Made by a program: the position numbers and the translations under genes. A stretch of DNA of 64,000 bases, from positions 1 to 64,000 of the forward strand of contig JACPYT010000007.1 of the NCBI GenBank assembly GCA_016195805.1, read 5' to 3'. Positions 1-9,922 of this stretch are shown in pieces (the stretch's first letter is position 1; the number at the start of each line of letters is the position of its first letter). Source of the DNA: Hydrogenophilales bacterium (GTDB lineage: Bacteria > Pseudomonadota > Gammaproteobacteria > Burkholderiales > Thiobacillaceae). Below the pieces are notes generated by a model. The model made no database searches. It was not told the DNA's origin and saw only the letters and a program-made list of their open reading frames with translations.

Positions 1-2
1 AC

Positions 3-401
3 GAGATCGTCACCTCGGTCAAGCGGGTCACCGACATCATGAGCGAGATTGCTGCGGCGAGCCAGGAACAGAGCGCCGGCATCGAGCAGGTCAACCAGGC
101 CGTCACCCAGATGGACGACGTCACCCAGCAGAACGCTGCGCTGGTGGAAGAGGCGGCGGCGGCGGCCGAGAGCCTGCAGGATCAGGCCGGCAAGCTGGCC
201 GAGGCGGTGAGCGTGTTCAGGCTGGACGGGATGGTCAGCCAGCGGGCGGAATTGCCGGTGTCAAGACAGGGGGTGACTGTTACGCAGGACACCCGGGCAG
301 CTCCGGGGGACATGAAGAAGGTCCAGCCCAAGCTGACACTGGTCGAACGACCGAAGAAGCGTTCGGTCGGCGGCGGCAGTGAGGCGTGGGAGTCGTTCTG
401 A
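3..401 (+). CDS. methyl-accepting chemotaxis protein, C-terminal part
   Basis: The frame is open from the left edge, so only the last ~132 residues are present. They are the end of the cytoplasmic signalling hairpin of a chemoreceptor: heptad-like helix with the conserved runs EIAAASQEQSAGI and QMDDVTQQNAALVEE (Q/E methylation-type sites), followed by a ~70-residue variable tail rich in Lys, Pro and Val that ends ...EAWESF. Such proteins form arrays with CheA/CheW at the inner membrane; sensor domain and ligand are outside the window. The terminal WESF is reminiscent of, but not identical to, the CheR-binding pentapeptide (NWETF) of some receptors; that link is inference. Convergent with folE, 8 bases apart. 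Confidence 0.9.
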   Translation, partial: EIVTSVKRVTDIMSEIAAASQEQSAGIEQVNQAVTQMDDVTQQNAALVEEAAAAAESLQDQAGKLAEAVSVFRLDGMVSQRAELPVSRQGVTVTQDTRAAPGDMKKVQPKLTLVERPKKRSVGGGSEAWESF

Positions 402-409
402 TCAGGGGG

Positions 410-964
410 TCAATTCGCCTTGGCGATCAGGTGCAGAAACTCCTGCCGAGTGCGGTCATGATCGCGGAAGGCCCCCAGCATCATCGAGGTGACGGTCCAC
501 GAGTTCTGTTTCTGCACGCCGCGCATCATCATGCAGAAGTGCTGGGCTTCGATGACGACGCCGACGCCGGCCGCGCCGGTGGCGGTCTGGATGGCCTCGG
601 CAATCTGGGTGGTGAGCTGCTCCTGGATCTGCAGGCGACGCGCGAACATGTCGGTGATGCGCGCGATCTTTGACAGGCCGATCACCTTGCCTCGCGGCAG
701 GTAGGCCACGTGGGCCTTGCCGACGAACGGCAGCAGGTGGTGCTCGCACATCGAATACAGCTCGATGTCCTTGACGATGACCATTTCGTTGTTGTCCGAA
801 TCGAACACGGCCTCGTTGAGAATCTCGTCCAGCGATTGCGTATAGCCCTGCGTCAGGAACTTGAGCGCGGCGGCGGCGCGCTCGGGTGTCTTCAGCAGCC
901 CGTCACGCGAGATGTCTTCGCCTGTGCTTTGGATGAGCTGTGCGTAGAGCTTGGCGGTGTCCAT
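410..964 (-). CDS. folE: GTP cyclohydrolase I (FolE)
   Basis: Converts GTP to 7,8-dihydroneopterin triphosphate, the first step of folate (and other pterin) synthesis, in the cytoplasm. At 184 residues it has the usual FolE core length. Zinc ligands are visible as Cys73 and His76 in [11 protein letters not shown] and Cys144 in [12 protein letters not shown], and the substrate pocket stretch [12 protein letters not shown] follows. The start ATG (964) fits homologues. The gene stands alone between a convergent chemoreceptor and the TPP enzyme gene upstream (77 bases to its stop). Confidence 0.97.
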   Translation of the reverse strand: MDTAKLYAQLIQSTGEDISRDGLLKTPERAAAALKFLTQGYTQSLDEILNEAVFDSDNNEMVIVKDIELYSMCEHHLLPFVGKAHVAYLPRGKVIGLSKIARITDMFARRLQIQEQLTTQIAEAIQTATGAAGVGVVIEAQHFCMMMRGVQKQNSWTVTSMMLGAFRDHDRTRQEFLHLIAKAN

Positions 965-1040
965 TTCCGGTGTCCCTGTTTGACGCGTGACGCGTTGACT
1001 GTGTCAGAGCGCGGATGCAGCGTCAACCTGCTCGAACCGG

Positions 1041-2693
1041 TCAGCGGGCCGATAGGTAGCGGGGGAAGGCGTGCTTGTCGAGCAGGATCTCGATGAGGTT
1101 GAGGCCGCGTTCCAGATCGGCATGCGCGAACAGCGCGTCGAGGTCGGCCAGCTCGGCGACGCGGTAATGGCGTGCGCCGAAGGACTGTGCGAGCAGCGCG
1201 AAGTCGGGATTGACGAAATCGCAGTCGATGTAGCGTTCGCCGTAGTGCTGGAACTGGTTCTTGCGGATGAGCGAGAGCGTGCCGTTGTTGATCACCACCA
1301 CGTTGAGCGGGATGCCGTAGTTCACCGCCGTCATCATTTCCGTCGCACACATCTGGAAGCCGCCGTCGCCGAGGATGGCGAAGGTCGGGTTGTCGGGCGC
1401 GAAGCAGCGCGCGCCGATGGCGGCGGGCAGGGCGTAGCCGAGCGAGGAAACGCCGGTGTTCGGGAAATAGTGGTTGCGGTCGGACACCGCGTAATAGCTC
1501 TGCGCGAAGACGATGTTGTCGTCGAACACCATGGTGTCGCGCGGGAAACGCGCTGCCAGCTGCGCGAAGAAGGCGCGGGCGAGGGCGAAGGCCGCGTCGT
1601 CGGGAGGCGTGGCTTCCGTGGCGGTCGGCAGGGCAGTCTCGGCTGCGGGGGGCAGTGCCTTCTTCGGCATGTTCGCGTCCGCCAGCGCATCGTGCAGGGC
1701 GTGGACCGCCGCGAGAATGTCGCCGCAGATCGCCACGTCGGGCTGGAAGACGCGGCCGAGCTGCGCGGGGTCGCGGTCGACCTGCGCGATCCTGCGGCCG
1801 GCGGTAAGCTGCCTGTCCCACAGATAACTGGTGCGTTCGTTGAAGCTCGCGCCCAGCACGATCAGCAGGTCGGCATGTTCGACGAGATAGCGGCGAGCGG
1901 CGCCGTCGGAGGTGACACCGAGGCAGCCCAGCGCGAGCGGCGAGCCTTCGGCGACCACGCCCTTGGCCTTGAGGCTGGTGGCGACCGGGATGCGATAGGC
2001 CTCGGCCAGCGCCGCCACCGCGTCGCGCGCACCGGCGCGGATGCAGCCGTCGCCGGCAATGATCACGGGGGCGTGCGCGTCGCGTATCAGTGCGGCGAGC
2101 GCGTCGGTCGCGGGAACCGGGGCCGGGCCGGGCGTGGGGATGTGCACCTGGTCCAGCACGCCGGGATCGACGCTCTCCTTCTGTACGTTGTAGGGGATCG
2201 TCAGCAGCACTGGGCCCGGCGCGCGGCCGAGCAACGCCTGCGTCGTCTGGTTGAGCACCTGGCCGAGATAGTCGGTGCGCTCGATGCGCCGTGCGTAGCG
2301 CGTGATCGGTTTGAACAGCGCGACCTGATCGATGGTGCCGCCTTCGCCTGCGCTCTCCTGCAGGCCGCCGCGGCCGAAGATGTAGGTCGAGGTCTCGCCG
2401 GTGATCGCGAGCACCGGCAGCCGCTCGGCGTAAGCATTGGCGATGCCGGTGACGAGGTTGGTCGCGCCCGGCCCCGCCGTGGCGATGCAGGCCGAGGGCC
2501 GGTTCGAAACCCGCGCGTAACCGTCCGCCATGAACGCCGCGCCCTGCTCATGCTTGACCAGCACGCTCTTCACGCCCGAATCGCGCAGGCGGTCGTAGAT
2601 GGGCAGCACGTGCGCGCCCGGCATGCCGAAGATGTGGTCGATCCCCAGGCGTTCCAGATACCGGACGATCAGTTCGCTGACTGAAATGTTCAT
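1041..2693 (-). CDS. thiamine-diphosphate-dependent enzyme, acetolactate synthase large-subunit-like
   Basis: 550 residues with the three domains of the acetolactate synthase/pyruvate oxidase superfamily: PYR domain with the catalytic Glu49 (VLVKHEQGAAFMADGYAR), central FAD/NAD-fold domain (about 195-340), and PP domain with the TPP/Mg motif GDGGFQ (442-447) ending in NN (469-470). Residues ~341-366 are an Ala/Pro/Thr-rich linker. The start is placed at the ATG at 2693 (MNISVSEL), where homology begins; an upstream in-frame extension has no domain. No regulatory small subunit lies next to it, so it may be a catabolic or non-ilv family member rather than biosynthetic IlvB/IlvI. Exact substrate is not determinable from sequence. 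Confidence 0.85.
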   Translation of the reverse strand: MNISVSELIVRYLERLGIDHIFGMPGAHVLPIYDRLRDSGVKSVLVKHEQGAAFMADGYARVSNRPSACIATAGPGATNLVTGIANAYAERLPVLAITGETSTYIFGRGGLQESAGEGGTIDQVALFKPITRYARRIERTDYLGQVLNQTTQALLGRAPGPVLLTIPYNVQKESVDPGVLDQVHIPTPGPAPVPATDALAALIRDAHAPVIIAGDGCIRAGARDAVAALAEAYRIPVATSLKAKGVVAEGSPLALGCLGVTSDGAARRYLVEHADLLIVLGASFNERTSYLWDRQLTAGRRIAQVDRDPAQLGRVFQPDVAICGDILAAVHALHDALADANMPKKALPPAAETALPTATEATPPDDAAFALARAFFAQLAARFPRDTMVFDDNIVFAQSYYAVSDRNHYFPNTGVSSLGYALPAAIGARCFAPDNPTFAILGDGGFQMCATEMMTAVNYGIPLNVVVINNGTLSLIRKNQFQHYGERYIDCDFVNPDFALLAQSFGARHYRVAELADLDALFAHADLERGLNLIEILLDKHAFPRYLSAR

Positions 2694-2942
2694 GTGCTTG
2701 TTATGTGTTCTGCGGTCCCGCTCCCGTCCGGCGCCGCTGAGGGCTGTCCGGACGGTTGGGATTTGAGCACAAGATGCCGCGCGGGAAAACCTCGGATGCG
2801 GCATGGGATAGGCGGGAGGCCCCGCTCCGCGGACCTGGGGCCCCGCATCCCGCAGGACATGGCGCGGTCACGCCCAGGCATGGGGGCCGCAACAGAGGCG
2901 ATCGCTGCGCCTGCTCCGCGGACGATGTAGCGATCAGTCAGC

Positions 2943-3536
2943 TCAGGCGTGCGCCAGCTGCTGCTCGATTTCGATGAAGGTGTTGGCCAATTCGGTGGTT
3001 TCGACGGTGACGCCCAGCTGCTTGCACAGTTGCGACAGCGACAGCAGGCCGCGCACCATCTGCCGGCCTTCGGTGTGCTCGATCACCAGGGCATGCTGGC
3101 GGCCGCGCGCCTTGAGCGTTTCCAGCACGTGGCCGACGCGGGCGTGGGCGATGTCGTCGTAGTCGACCGCTTCCAGCCGCTCCACCGGCGTCATGATGTC
3201 GGCCACCAGCACTTCGTCGCGGCGGATGCCGCGGCCTTGCACGACCTGCATGGGCTTTTCGCCATGGATGTCGGTGCTGGTGATGAGTCCGGCCACGCGG
3301 TCCTGGCCGTCCATGACGAACAGCAGACGCACCTTGCGGCGGATCATGCGTTCTTCCGCCTGCTTGATGGTGTCGCCGGGGGTGGCGATGAAGGCGGTCA
3401 GGCGGCGGAAATCGGTCATGACGTCGAGTGCCGGGTTATCCAGCCCCACCCGCTCGGGCAGGATGCAGGCGGGACGCAGGAGGCCGGCAGTCATGTCGAG
3501 ATTGCGGGCGGGCAGGCGGGTATAGGTCAGGGTCAT
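2943..3536 (-). CDS. CBS-domain protein
   Basis: 197 residues with a tandem CBS pair (about 38-97 and 113-175), the module that binds adenine nucleotides and acts as an energy or ligand sensor. Each half carries the typical end (GLITSTDIHGE and GLLSLSQLCKQLG). No enzyme or channel domain is fused, so it is a stand-alone regulatory pair whose partner is unknown. The start at 3536 is chosen because AAGGAGA sits 8-9 bases upstream; longer readings lack a ribosome site. The 249 bases between this stop and the upstream-lying TPP gene start (2694-2942) show no gene or clear regulatory element. Confidence 0.85.
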   Translation of the reverse strand: MTLTYTRLPARNLDMTAGLLRPACILPERVGLDNPALDVMTDFRRLTAFIATPGDTIKQAEERMIRRKVRLLFVMDGQDRVAGLITSTDIHGEKPMQVVQGRGIRRDEVLVADIMTPVERLEAVDYDDIAHARVGHVLETLKARGRQHALVIEHTEGRQMVRGLLSLSQLCKQLGVTVETTELANTFIEIEQQLAHA

Positions 3537-3694
3537 GGCGGATCTCCTTGCATCGGTTTGGAACCCCCTGCACGTGCAGGGCTGGAATTGGCAATCCTGT
3601 CCCTCGGCGTGCTCCCTGTCCATTCAAGATTTTTTAGCCCGACATAAATTGTTCTTGCTTGAACCGGCGTGGGGCGGGGCGTATTGCAGGCGGC

Positions 3695-4531
3695 TCAACG
3701 CGCCATCGCCTGCGCGTGGAATGCCAGATGTTCGCCGATGAAGGTGGCGATGAAGTGATAGCTGTGGTCGTAGCCCTCCTGCATCCGCAGCCGCAGCGGA
3801 ATGCCGCGCGCCGCACACGCCGCCTGCAGGTTCTGCGGATGGAGTTGCTCGGCCAGGAATTCGTCGGCGGTGCCGTGGTCGATCAGCGCGGGCGGAATCG
3901 GCGCGCCGGCGTTGACGAGGCAGGTGGCGTCCCAGGCTTCCCAGGATTTTTTGTCAGGGCCGAGATAGGCGCCGAAGCAGCCCTGCCCCCACGGGCTGAG
4001 CACAGGGTTGCAGATGGGGGCGAAGGCGGAGACCGACGTGAACATGCCGGGATTCTTCAATGCGCAGATGAGCGCGCCGTGGCCGCCCATCGAGTGGCCG
4101 CTGATGGCGCGCTTGCCTGGAATGACCGGAAAGTGCGCCTCGACCAGCGCGGGCAGCTCGCGGGTGACGTAGTCGTACATCTGGTAATGCGTCGCCCACG
4201 GCGCCTGCGTGGCATTGACGTAGAAGCCCGCGCCCTGGCCTAAGTCGTAGCGCTCGGGCACGTCGGGCACGTCGTCGCCGCGCGGGCTGGTGTCGGGCAT
4301 GACCAGGATCAGCCCCAGCTCGGCCGCGTAGCGCTGCGCGCCGGCCTTCACCCGCACGTTGTCGTCGGTGCAGGTCAGTCCCGACAGCCAGACCACCACC
4401 GGCAGCTTCTGCGTCGCCGCCTGCGGCGGCAGGTAGACCGAGAAGGTCATGGTGCAGTGGCAGGTAGCCGACTCGTGCTGCCAGCGCTCGAGCCAGCCGC
4501 CGAATTCCTTGATTCTTTCGACTTGCTTCAT
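3695..4531 (-). CDS. fghA: S-formylglutathione hydrolase
   Basis: Hydrolyses S-formylglutathione to formate and glutathione, the second step of glutathione-dependent formaldehyde oxidation. 278 residues, the usual length, with an esterase-D fold. The nucleophile is Ser147 in GHSMGGHGA; Asp223 (DHGTADEF) and His256 (YDHSYHF) complete the triad. It follows the dehydrogenase gene by 7 bases in the same direction, so both steps of the pathway are co-transcribed. Cytoplasmic. Confidence 0.96.
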   Translation of the reverse strand: MKQVERIKEFGGWLERWQHESATCHCTMTFSVYLPPQAATQKLPVVVWLSGLTCTDDNVRVKAGAQRYAAELGLILVMPDTSPRGDDVPDVPERYDLGQGAGFYVNATQAPWATHYQMYDYVTRELPALVEAHFPVIPGKRAISGHSMGGHGALICALKNPGMFTSVSAFAPICNPVLSPWGQGCFGAYLGPDKKSWEAWDATCLVNAGAPIPPALIDHGTADEFLAEQLHPQNLQAACAARGIPLRLRMQEGYDHSYHFIATFIGEHLAFHAQAMAR

Positions 4532-4538
4532 CGCCGCC

Positions 4539-5648
4539 TCAGAAAATAATGACCGAGCGGATGCTCTTGCCTTCGTGCATCAGGTCGAAGGCGCGGTTGA
4601 TGTCTTCCAGAGGCATGGTGTGGGTCACCAGCTTGTCGATTTCGATCCTGCCGGCCATGTAATCGTCGACATAGCCCGGCAGCTGGCTGCGGCCCTTGAC
4701 GCCGCCGAACGCGGTGCCTTTCCAGGTGCGGCCGACGACGAGGTTGAACGGACGGGTGCAGATCTCCTGCCCGGCGCCGGCGACCCCGATCACGGTCGAC
4801 ACGCCCCAGCCCATGTGGGTGCATTCGAGTGCGTCGCGCATCACGTTGACGTTGCCGATGCACTCGAACGAATAGTCCACGCCGCCTTTCGTCAGGTCGC
4901 GGATGTATTCCGAAATCGAGCCGTTGACCTCGCGCGGATTGACGAAGTCGGTCGCGCCGAGCGCCTTCGCCATCTCGAACTTGTCGGGGTTGATGTCGAT
5001 GGCGAGGATGCGGCCGGCCTTCGCCATGACCGCGCCCTGGATCGCCGACAGGCCGATGCCGCCGAGGCCAAATACCGCGACGGTCGAGCCGGGCTCGACC
5101 TTGGCCGTATTCAGCACCGCGCCAATTCCCGTCGTCACGCCGCAGCCGAGCAGGCAGACCTTGTCGAGCGGCGCGGCGGGATTGATTTTGGCGAGCGCGA
5201 TTTCCGGCACCACGGTGTATTCGGAGAAGGTCGAGCAGCCCATGTAGTGAAAGATCGGCTGGCCGTTCTTCGAGAAGCGCCGAGTGCCGTCGGGCATGTA
5301 GCCGGTCCACACGGTGGCGGCGATCGACTGGCACAGGTTGGTCTTGGGCGAGGCGCAGTATTCGCAGTGGCCGCACTCGGGGATGTAGAGCGGGATCACG
5401 TGGTCGCCGGGCTTCAGCGTTTTCACCCCGGGTCCGCACTCCACCACGATGCAGCCGCCCTCGTGGCCGAGGATGCAGGGGAAGGCGCCTTCCGGATCAT
5501 CGCCAGACAGCGTGAAGGCGTCGGTGTGGCAGACGCCGCTGGCGACGACCTGCAGCAGCACTTCGCCCTCGCGCGGGCCCTCGACGTCCACTTCCTCGAT
5601 CGACAGCGGTTTTCTCGGTTCCCAGGCGACAGCAGCACGAGATTTCAT
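4539..5648 (-). CDS. adhC: S-(hydroxymethyl)glutathione dehydrogenase (class III alcohol dehydrogenase)
   Basis: Oxidises the spontaneous formaldehyde-glutathione adduct with NAD+ to S-formylglutathione; the family also reduces S-nitrosoglutathione. 369 residues. Catalytic zinc ligands are Cys40, His62 and Cys169; structural zinc ligands are Cys92, Cys95, Cys98 and Cys106; the NAD motif GLGGIG is at 194-199. The ATG at 5648 is preceded by AAGGAG at good spacing, which decides against a longer frame. First gene of the two-gene operon with fghA. No FrmR-type repressor gene is adjacent. Confidence 0.96.
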   Translation of the reverse strand: MKSRAAVAWEPRKPLSIEEVDVEGPREGEVLLQVVASGVCHTDAFTLSGDDPEGAFPCILGHEGGCIVVECGPGVKTLKPGDHVIPLYIPECGHCEYCASPKTNLCQSIAATVWTGYMPDGTRRFSKNGQPIFHYMGCSTFSEYTVVPEIALAKINPAAPLDKVCLLGCGVTTGIGAVLNTAKVEPGSTVAVFGLGGIGLSAIQGAVMAKAGRILAIDINPDKFEMAKALGATDFVNPREVNGSISEYIRDLTKGGVDYSFECIGNVNVMRDALECTHMGWGVSTVIGVAGAGQEICTRPFNLVVGRTWKGTAFGGVKGRSQLPGYVDDYMAGRIEIDKLVTHTMPLEDINRAFDLMHEGKSIRSVIIF

Positions 5649-5755
5649 GGACAGGCTCCTTAGATGGGGAAATAAGACCAAGCGGCTTCGGAGGGGCGAT
5701 GATGCGCCACTTCACAAGCACTCACAACGCGTGCCAGGCAGGGTGGATGCACCGC

Positions 5756-6835
5756 TCAACCGGTCTGCAGCAGCAGCTTCTGGTAAGCGGCCTCGAACAG
5801 TTTGACGCCGTCGTCCTGCAGGGTGTTGCCGACCGCATCCAGGTCGATGCCCAGCCGCGCCAGCTCCGTCCGCTGCGCCTCGGCCTCGGCGACGCCTTCC
5901 TCCACGCGCAATACCGGCTGGCCATGGTCGCGCAATGCGGCGAGCGTCTTGTCGGGCAGGGTATTGATGGTTTCCTTGCCAATCAGCGGCTCGACGTATA
6001 GCAGGTCGGGGTAGTCCGGGTTCTTCACGCCGGTGCTCGCCCACAGCAGGTATTGCGGCGTGGCTCCGTGTTGCGCCAGCGCGGCGAAGTCGCGGCCATG
6101 AAAGGTTTTCAGATAGCGCTGATAGGCGAGCCTGGCCATCGCCACCGCGGCCTTGCCGCGCAGCGCCAGTGCGGCCTGGGTTCCGATGGCGGCCAGCTGC
6201 GTATCGACCAGCGTGTCGACGCGCGACAGGAACAGGCTCGCCACCGCCTTGCTGCGGCGCACGTCGGCGCCGGCCTGCATGCGCGCGGCGAGGCCGCGGA
6301 TATAGGCGTCGAACACGGCCTGCGTCTGCGCCACCGAAAACAGCAGGGTCACGTTGACGTTGATGCCGAGCGTGGTCAGTGCCTCGAATGCGCTGACGCC
6401 TGCGGGCGTGCCCGGCACCTTGATCAGCAGGTTGCGGCGGTTCACCAATGCCGCCAGGCGCTGCGCTTCCTCCACCGTGCGCGTGGCGTCATAGGCCCAG
6501 CGCGGTGCAACTTCCAGGCTGACATAACCGTCGTTGCCGCCGCTGGCTTCATAAGTGGGGCGCAGCAGGTCGCAGGCCGCCTGGATGTCCGGGATGACCA
6601 GCGCCTCATAGCGCCGCTCGGCATCCGGCTCGTCCACTTTCAGCCGTGCCAGGTCGTCGGCGTAGTAGGGGCTGGTGGCGAGCGCGTTCTGGAAAATCGA
6701 CGGATTCGACGTCACGCCCGAAACGCGGTCTTCGGCGATCAGCTTCGCCAGCGTGCCGTCGTGAATCAGGCTGCGCGACAGGTTGTCCAGCCAGAGGCTC
6801 TGGCCGAGGGAGGCGACGGATTGCGTGGCGTTCAT
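5756..6835 (-). CDS. tal: transaldolase
   Basis: Transfers dihydroxyacetone between sugar phosphates in the non-oxidative pentose phosphate pathway. 359 residues, the longer bacterial class rather than the ~315-residue E. coli TalB class. The Schiff-base lysine is Lys139 in LLIKVPGT, and the entrance motif VTSNPSIFQNA is at 41-52. A GAGGAC ribosome site precedes the ATG. The gene is transcribed alone, 107 bases upstream of adhC, and diverges from aroC. Confidence 0.95.
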   Translation of the reverse strand: MNATQSVASLGQSLWLDNLSRSLIHDGTLAKLIAEDRVSGVTSNPSIFQNALATSPYYADDLARLKVDEPDAERRYEALVIPDIQAACDLLRPTYEASGGNDGYVSLEVAPRWAYDATRTVEEAQRLAALVNRRNLLIKVPGTPAGVSAFEALTTLGINVNVTLLFSVAQTQAVFDAYIRGLAARMQAGADVRRSKAVASLFLSRVDTLVDTQLAAIGTQAALALRGKAAVAMARLAYQRYLKTFHGRDFAALAQHGATPQYLLWASTGVKNPDYPDLLYVEPLIGKETINTLPDKTLAALRDHGQPVLRVEEGVAEAEAQRTELARLGIDLDAVGNTLQDDGVKLFEAAYQKLLLQTG

Positions 6836-6989
6836 GGGATGTCCTCGTTTTCGTCAGGTGTTCAGGATAGCTGCATGAATAGAACGCAGTTGTGACAGCA
6901 AGTTCATCAGATCGTGGCGTCCGGCGCCCGAAGCCGCGCCTGTGCTAGACTTCGGGACATTCTTTCGGCTCCTTTTCCGGCTACTTTCC

Positions 6990-8087
6990 ATGTCTGGCAG
7001 CACACTCGGCAAACTGTTCTGTGTCACCGTGTTCGGCGAATCGCACGGCCCCGCGATCGGCTGCGTGGTCGACGGCTGCCCGCCCGGGATGGAATTGGCC
7101 GAGGCCGACATCCAGCACGACCTCGACCGCCGCAAGCCCGGCACCTCGCGCCATGTCACCCAGCGCCGCGAGTCCGACACCGTGGAAATCCTCTCCGGCC
7201 TCTACGAAGGCAAAACCACCGGCACGCCGATCGCGCTGCTGATCCGCAACGAGGACCAGCGTAGCAAGGACTACGGCAACATCGTCGAGACCTTCCGACC
7301 CGGCCATGCCGACTACACATACACGCAGAAATACGGCTTCCGCGATCCGCGTGGCGGTGGCCGCTCCTCGGCACGGCTCACCGCGCCCATCGTCGGTGCC
7401 GGCGCCATCGCGAAGAAGTGGCTGAAGGAAAAATACGGCATCGTGGTGCGTGGCTACATGAGCGCGCTCGGCCCGATCGATATTCCCTTCGAGTCGTGGA
7501 GCGAAATCGACAACAACGCCTTCTTCTCGCCCAGCGCCGCCATCGTGCCCGAGCTCGAGGACTACATGGACGCGCTGCGCAAGTCGGGCGACTCGGTTGG
7601 CGCCAAGGTCAGCGTGGTGGCCGAGAACGTGCCGCCCGGCTGGGGCGAGCCGCTCTACGACAAGCTCGACGCCGACCTCGCCCATGCCCTGATGGGGCTG
7701 AACGCCGTCAAGGGCGTGGAGATCGGCGACGGCATGGACGCCGCGCGGCAGAAGGGCACCGAGCACCGCGACGAGATCACCCCGGACGGATTCCTCTCCA
7801 ACCACGCCGGCGGCGTGCTCGGCGGCATCTCGTCGGGCCAGGCCGTGGTCGCCCACCTCGCCATCAAGCCCACCTCGTCGATGCGCCTGCCCGGCCGCTC
7901 GATCGACCTGCACGGCCAGCCGATCGAGGTCGTCACCCATGGCCGCCACGATCCCTGCGTCGGTATCCGCGCCACCCCCATCGCCGAAGCGCTGATGGCC
8001 ATCGTGCTGATGGACCACGCGTTGCGCCACCGCGCGCAGTGCGGCGATGTCGCGAGCGGCACGCCCGTGATTCCCGCCAACGGCTGA
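6990..8087 (+). CDS. aroC: chorismate synthase
   Basis: Last common step of aromatic amino acid synthesis: 5-enolpyruvylshikimate-3-phosphate to chorismate, needing reduced FMN. 365 residues. Signatures are [14 protein letters not shown] near the N-terminus, the [16 protein letters not shown] segment, and [18 protein letters not shown] near the C-terminus. ATG 6990 (MSGSTLGK) is where homologues start; a leucine/phenylalanine-rich N-terminal extension in the same frame is not expected. Divergent from tal across 154 bases. Confidence 0.97.
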   Translation: MSGSTLGKLFCVTVFGESHGPAIGCVVDGCPPGMELAEADIQHDLDRRKPGTSRHVTQRRESDTVEILSGLYEGKTTGTPIALLIRNEDQRSKDYGNIVETFRPGHADYTYTQKYGFRDPRGGGRSSARLTAPIVGAGAIAKKWLKEKYGIVVRGYMSALGPIDIPFESWSEIDNNAFFSPSAAIVPELEDYMDALRKSGDSVGAKVSVVAENVPPGWGEPLYDKLDADLAHALMGLNAVKGVEIGDGMDAARQKGTEHRDEITPDGFLSNHAGGVLGGISSGQAVVAHLAIKPTSSMRLPGRSIDLHGQPIEVVTHGRHDPCVGIRATPIAEALMAIVLMDHALRHRAQCGDVASGTPVIPANG

Positions 8088-8172
8088 GGGCGCCGCCCAA
8101 AAGGCAACCGGGATTTGACGGATCGGCGCCGTGCGCTAGGGTTAAAGTCCCGTGCTCCCGCTGCCTGACGCC

Positions 8173-9897
8173 ATGCGCCTCCCCATCAGCCTGAAAATCT
8201 TCAGCATCACCACCGCCCTCTTGGTGCTGATGGTGGTCGTCACCTGGCTGTCGGTGCTCAACTTCCGCCAGTTGAACAACCAGGTACGGGCGCTTTCCGA
8301 CTACTACCTGCCGCTGCAGCAGCAGGTAGCGAGCGTGGAAATCCTCATCCGCGACCAGATGGTGCACATGGAGCGGGTGATGGCGGGCATGGAGGTCGCC
8401 AAGCCCGATCCCGAATACCTCGCGAAGGAATCGAACGCCTTCGACATGCGCGGGATCAACGCCGACCAGATCATCGATTCCTCGCTGCGCATGCTGGCCG
8501 AGGCCGAAGCGGAAAAGGGCATCGCACTCGACCGCGTCACGCTCGCCGTGCTGGGCAAGGAACTGCCCTTGATCCAGACCACGCGCCAGCATTTCCACAT
8601 GACCTTCCGCCAGTTTCAGATCGAGGCGCAGGAAGGTACCCCGCGCTCGGAGAAGATCGTGCGCGACGCCCTGCTGCGCGAGAAGGACGCCGTCGATGTC
8701 GAGATCGGCAAGACCACCGATCTTCTCAACAAGCTGACCCAGGACACCGCCAGCCAGGCGAAGGCCGAGGAGGCGCGCGCGACCACGCTCAACTGGAGCG
8801 TCACCGCCATCGCCACCGCGCTCGGGCTGATCTTCGCCGCCTTCGTCACGCGCGCGCTGGTCGACCCGGTCAAGCGCCTGCTGGGCGGCACGCGCGCGGT
8901 CGAGGCGGGCGACCTCGAAGTCGAGATCCTGGTGCGGACCCACGACGAACTCGCCACGCTCGCCACCTCGTTCAACCACATGGTCATCGGCCTGCGCGAG
9001 AAGGAGCGGATCCGCGCGACCTTCGGCCAGTACGTCGACCCGCGCATCGTGAAGAGCCTGCTGGACAACCGCATCGCCGCAGACAAGGGCGAGCGCCAGG
9101 TGATGACCGTGTTCTTCTCCGACCTGCAGGACTTTACCCGGATGTGCGAAGGCCTCACGCCGGACGCCGCGGTGCGCTTCCTCAACCGCTACTTCGCCAT
9201 GATGGCCGAGGTGATCCGTGGGCGGCAGGGCATCGTCGACAAGTACATCGGCGATTCGGTCATGGCCTTCTGGGGGCCGCCCTTCACCGACCCCGCCGAC
9301 CACGCGCGGCTCGGCTGCCTCGCCGCGTTCGAACAGATGAAGAAGATGGACGACTTCCGCGCTGCCCTGCCCGAGCTGTTCGGCATGAAGCACGGCCTGC
9401 CCGAGGTCAACGTGCGCATGGGCATCGCCAGCGGCGAGGTGACGGTGGGCAACATCGGCTCCGAAACCTCGCGCGGCTACACCGTCATCGGCGACACCGT
9501 GAACCTCGCGTCACGACTGGAGCAGGCCAACAAGTTCTACGGCACGCGCATCCTCGTCAGCGAAGGCACGCGCGAGTTGGCAGGCGACGCGCTAGCCTTC
9601 CGCGAGATCGACAGCCTGCGCGTCGCCGGCAAGCTGGAGCCGGTGCGGGTGTATGAGCTGCTGGGGCTTGCTGCCGAGGTGAGCGAAAGCGACAGGCTGC
9701 GGGTGCAGGCCTACGAGGCCGGGCTGGCGCGCTATCGTGCGCAGGACTGGGATGCGGCCGAAGCGGCATTCCGCGAATGCCTGGCGACCGCGTCGGGCGA
9801 CAAGCCCAGCCAGGTCATGCTAGAGCGGGTTGCGGCGTTCCGGAAGTCGCCGCCGGAGGCGGGGTGGGATGGGGTTTGGGTGGCGGTGAGTAAGTGA
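8173..9897 (+). CDS. membrane class III adenylate/guanylate cyclase with HAMP domain
   Basis: 574 residues: membrane helix 10-30, periplasmic sensor of about 175 residues, second helix about 208-228, HAMP linker, then a class III cyclase domain from ~305. The metal-binding aspartates are Asp317 (FFSDLQDFT) and Asp361 (VDKYIGDSVMAF), and Lys357 together with the RGYTVIGDTVNLASRLE segment is typical of ATP-using enzymes, so cAMP is the likely product. The last ~70 residues look helical and TPR-like (YRAQDWDAAEAAF). ATG 8173 is chosen; a GTG at 8152 would add seven residues. Confidence 0.88.
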   Translation: MRLPISLKIFSITTALLVLMVVVTWLSVLNFRQLNNQVRALSDYYLPLQQQVASVEILIRDQMVHMERVMAGMEVAKPDPEYLAKESNAFDMRGINADQIIDSSLRMLAEAEAEKGIALDRVTLAVLGKELPLIQTTRQHFHMTFRQFQIEAQEGTPRSEKIVRDALLREKDAVDVEIGKTTDLLNKLTQDTASQAKAEEARATTLNWSVTAIATALGLIFAAFVTRALVDPVKRLLGGTRAVEAGDLEVEILVRTHDELATLATSFNHMVIGLREKERIRATFGQYVDPRIVKSLLDNRIAADKGERQVMTVFFSDLQDFTRMCEGLTPDAAVRFLNRYFAMMAEVIRGRQGIVDKYIGDSVMAFWGPPFTDPADHARLGCLAAFEQMKKMDDFRAALPELFGMKHGLPEVNVRMGIASGEVTVGNIGSETSRGYTVIGDTVNLASRLEQANKFYGTRILVSEGTRELAGDALAFREIDSLRVAGKLEPVRVYELLGLAAEVSESDRLRVQAYEAGLARYRAQDWDAAEAAFRECLATASGDKPSQVMLERVAAFRKSPPEAGWDGVWVAVSK

Positions 9898-9922
9898 AAT
9901 CTAACGAATTCAGTGGCGGGCT

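Noticed and set aside
1071-2684. A 537-codon plus-strand open frame
   Set aside because: Antisense to the TPP enzyme; no recognisable domain.
2694-2942. Possible TPP riboswitch ahead of the TPP enzyme gene
   Set aside because: No thi-box core (CTGAGA/ACCTGA pattern) could be found on the minus strand; the gene uses rather than makes the cofactor.
3653-3694. Promoter for the CBS gene
   Set aside because: An AT-rich stretch exists but no -35/-10 pair with acceptable spacing could be placed with confidence.
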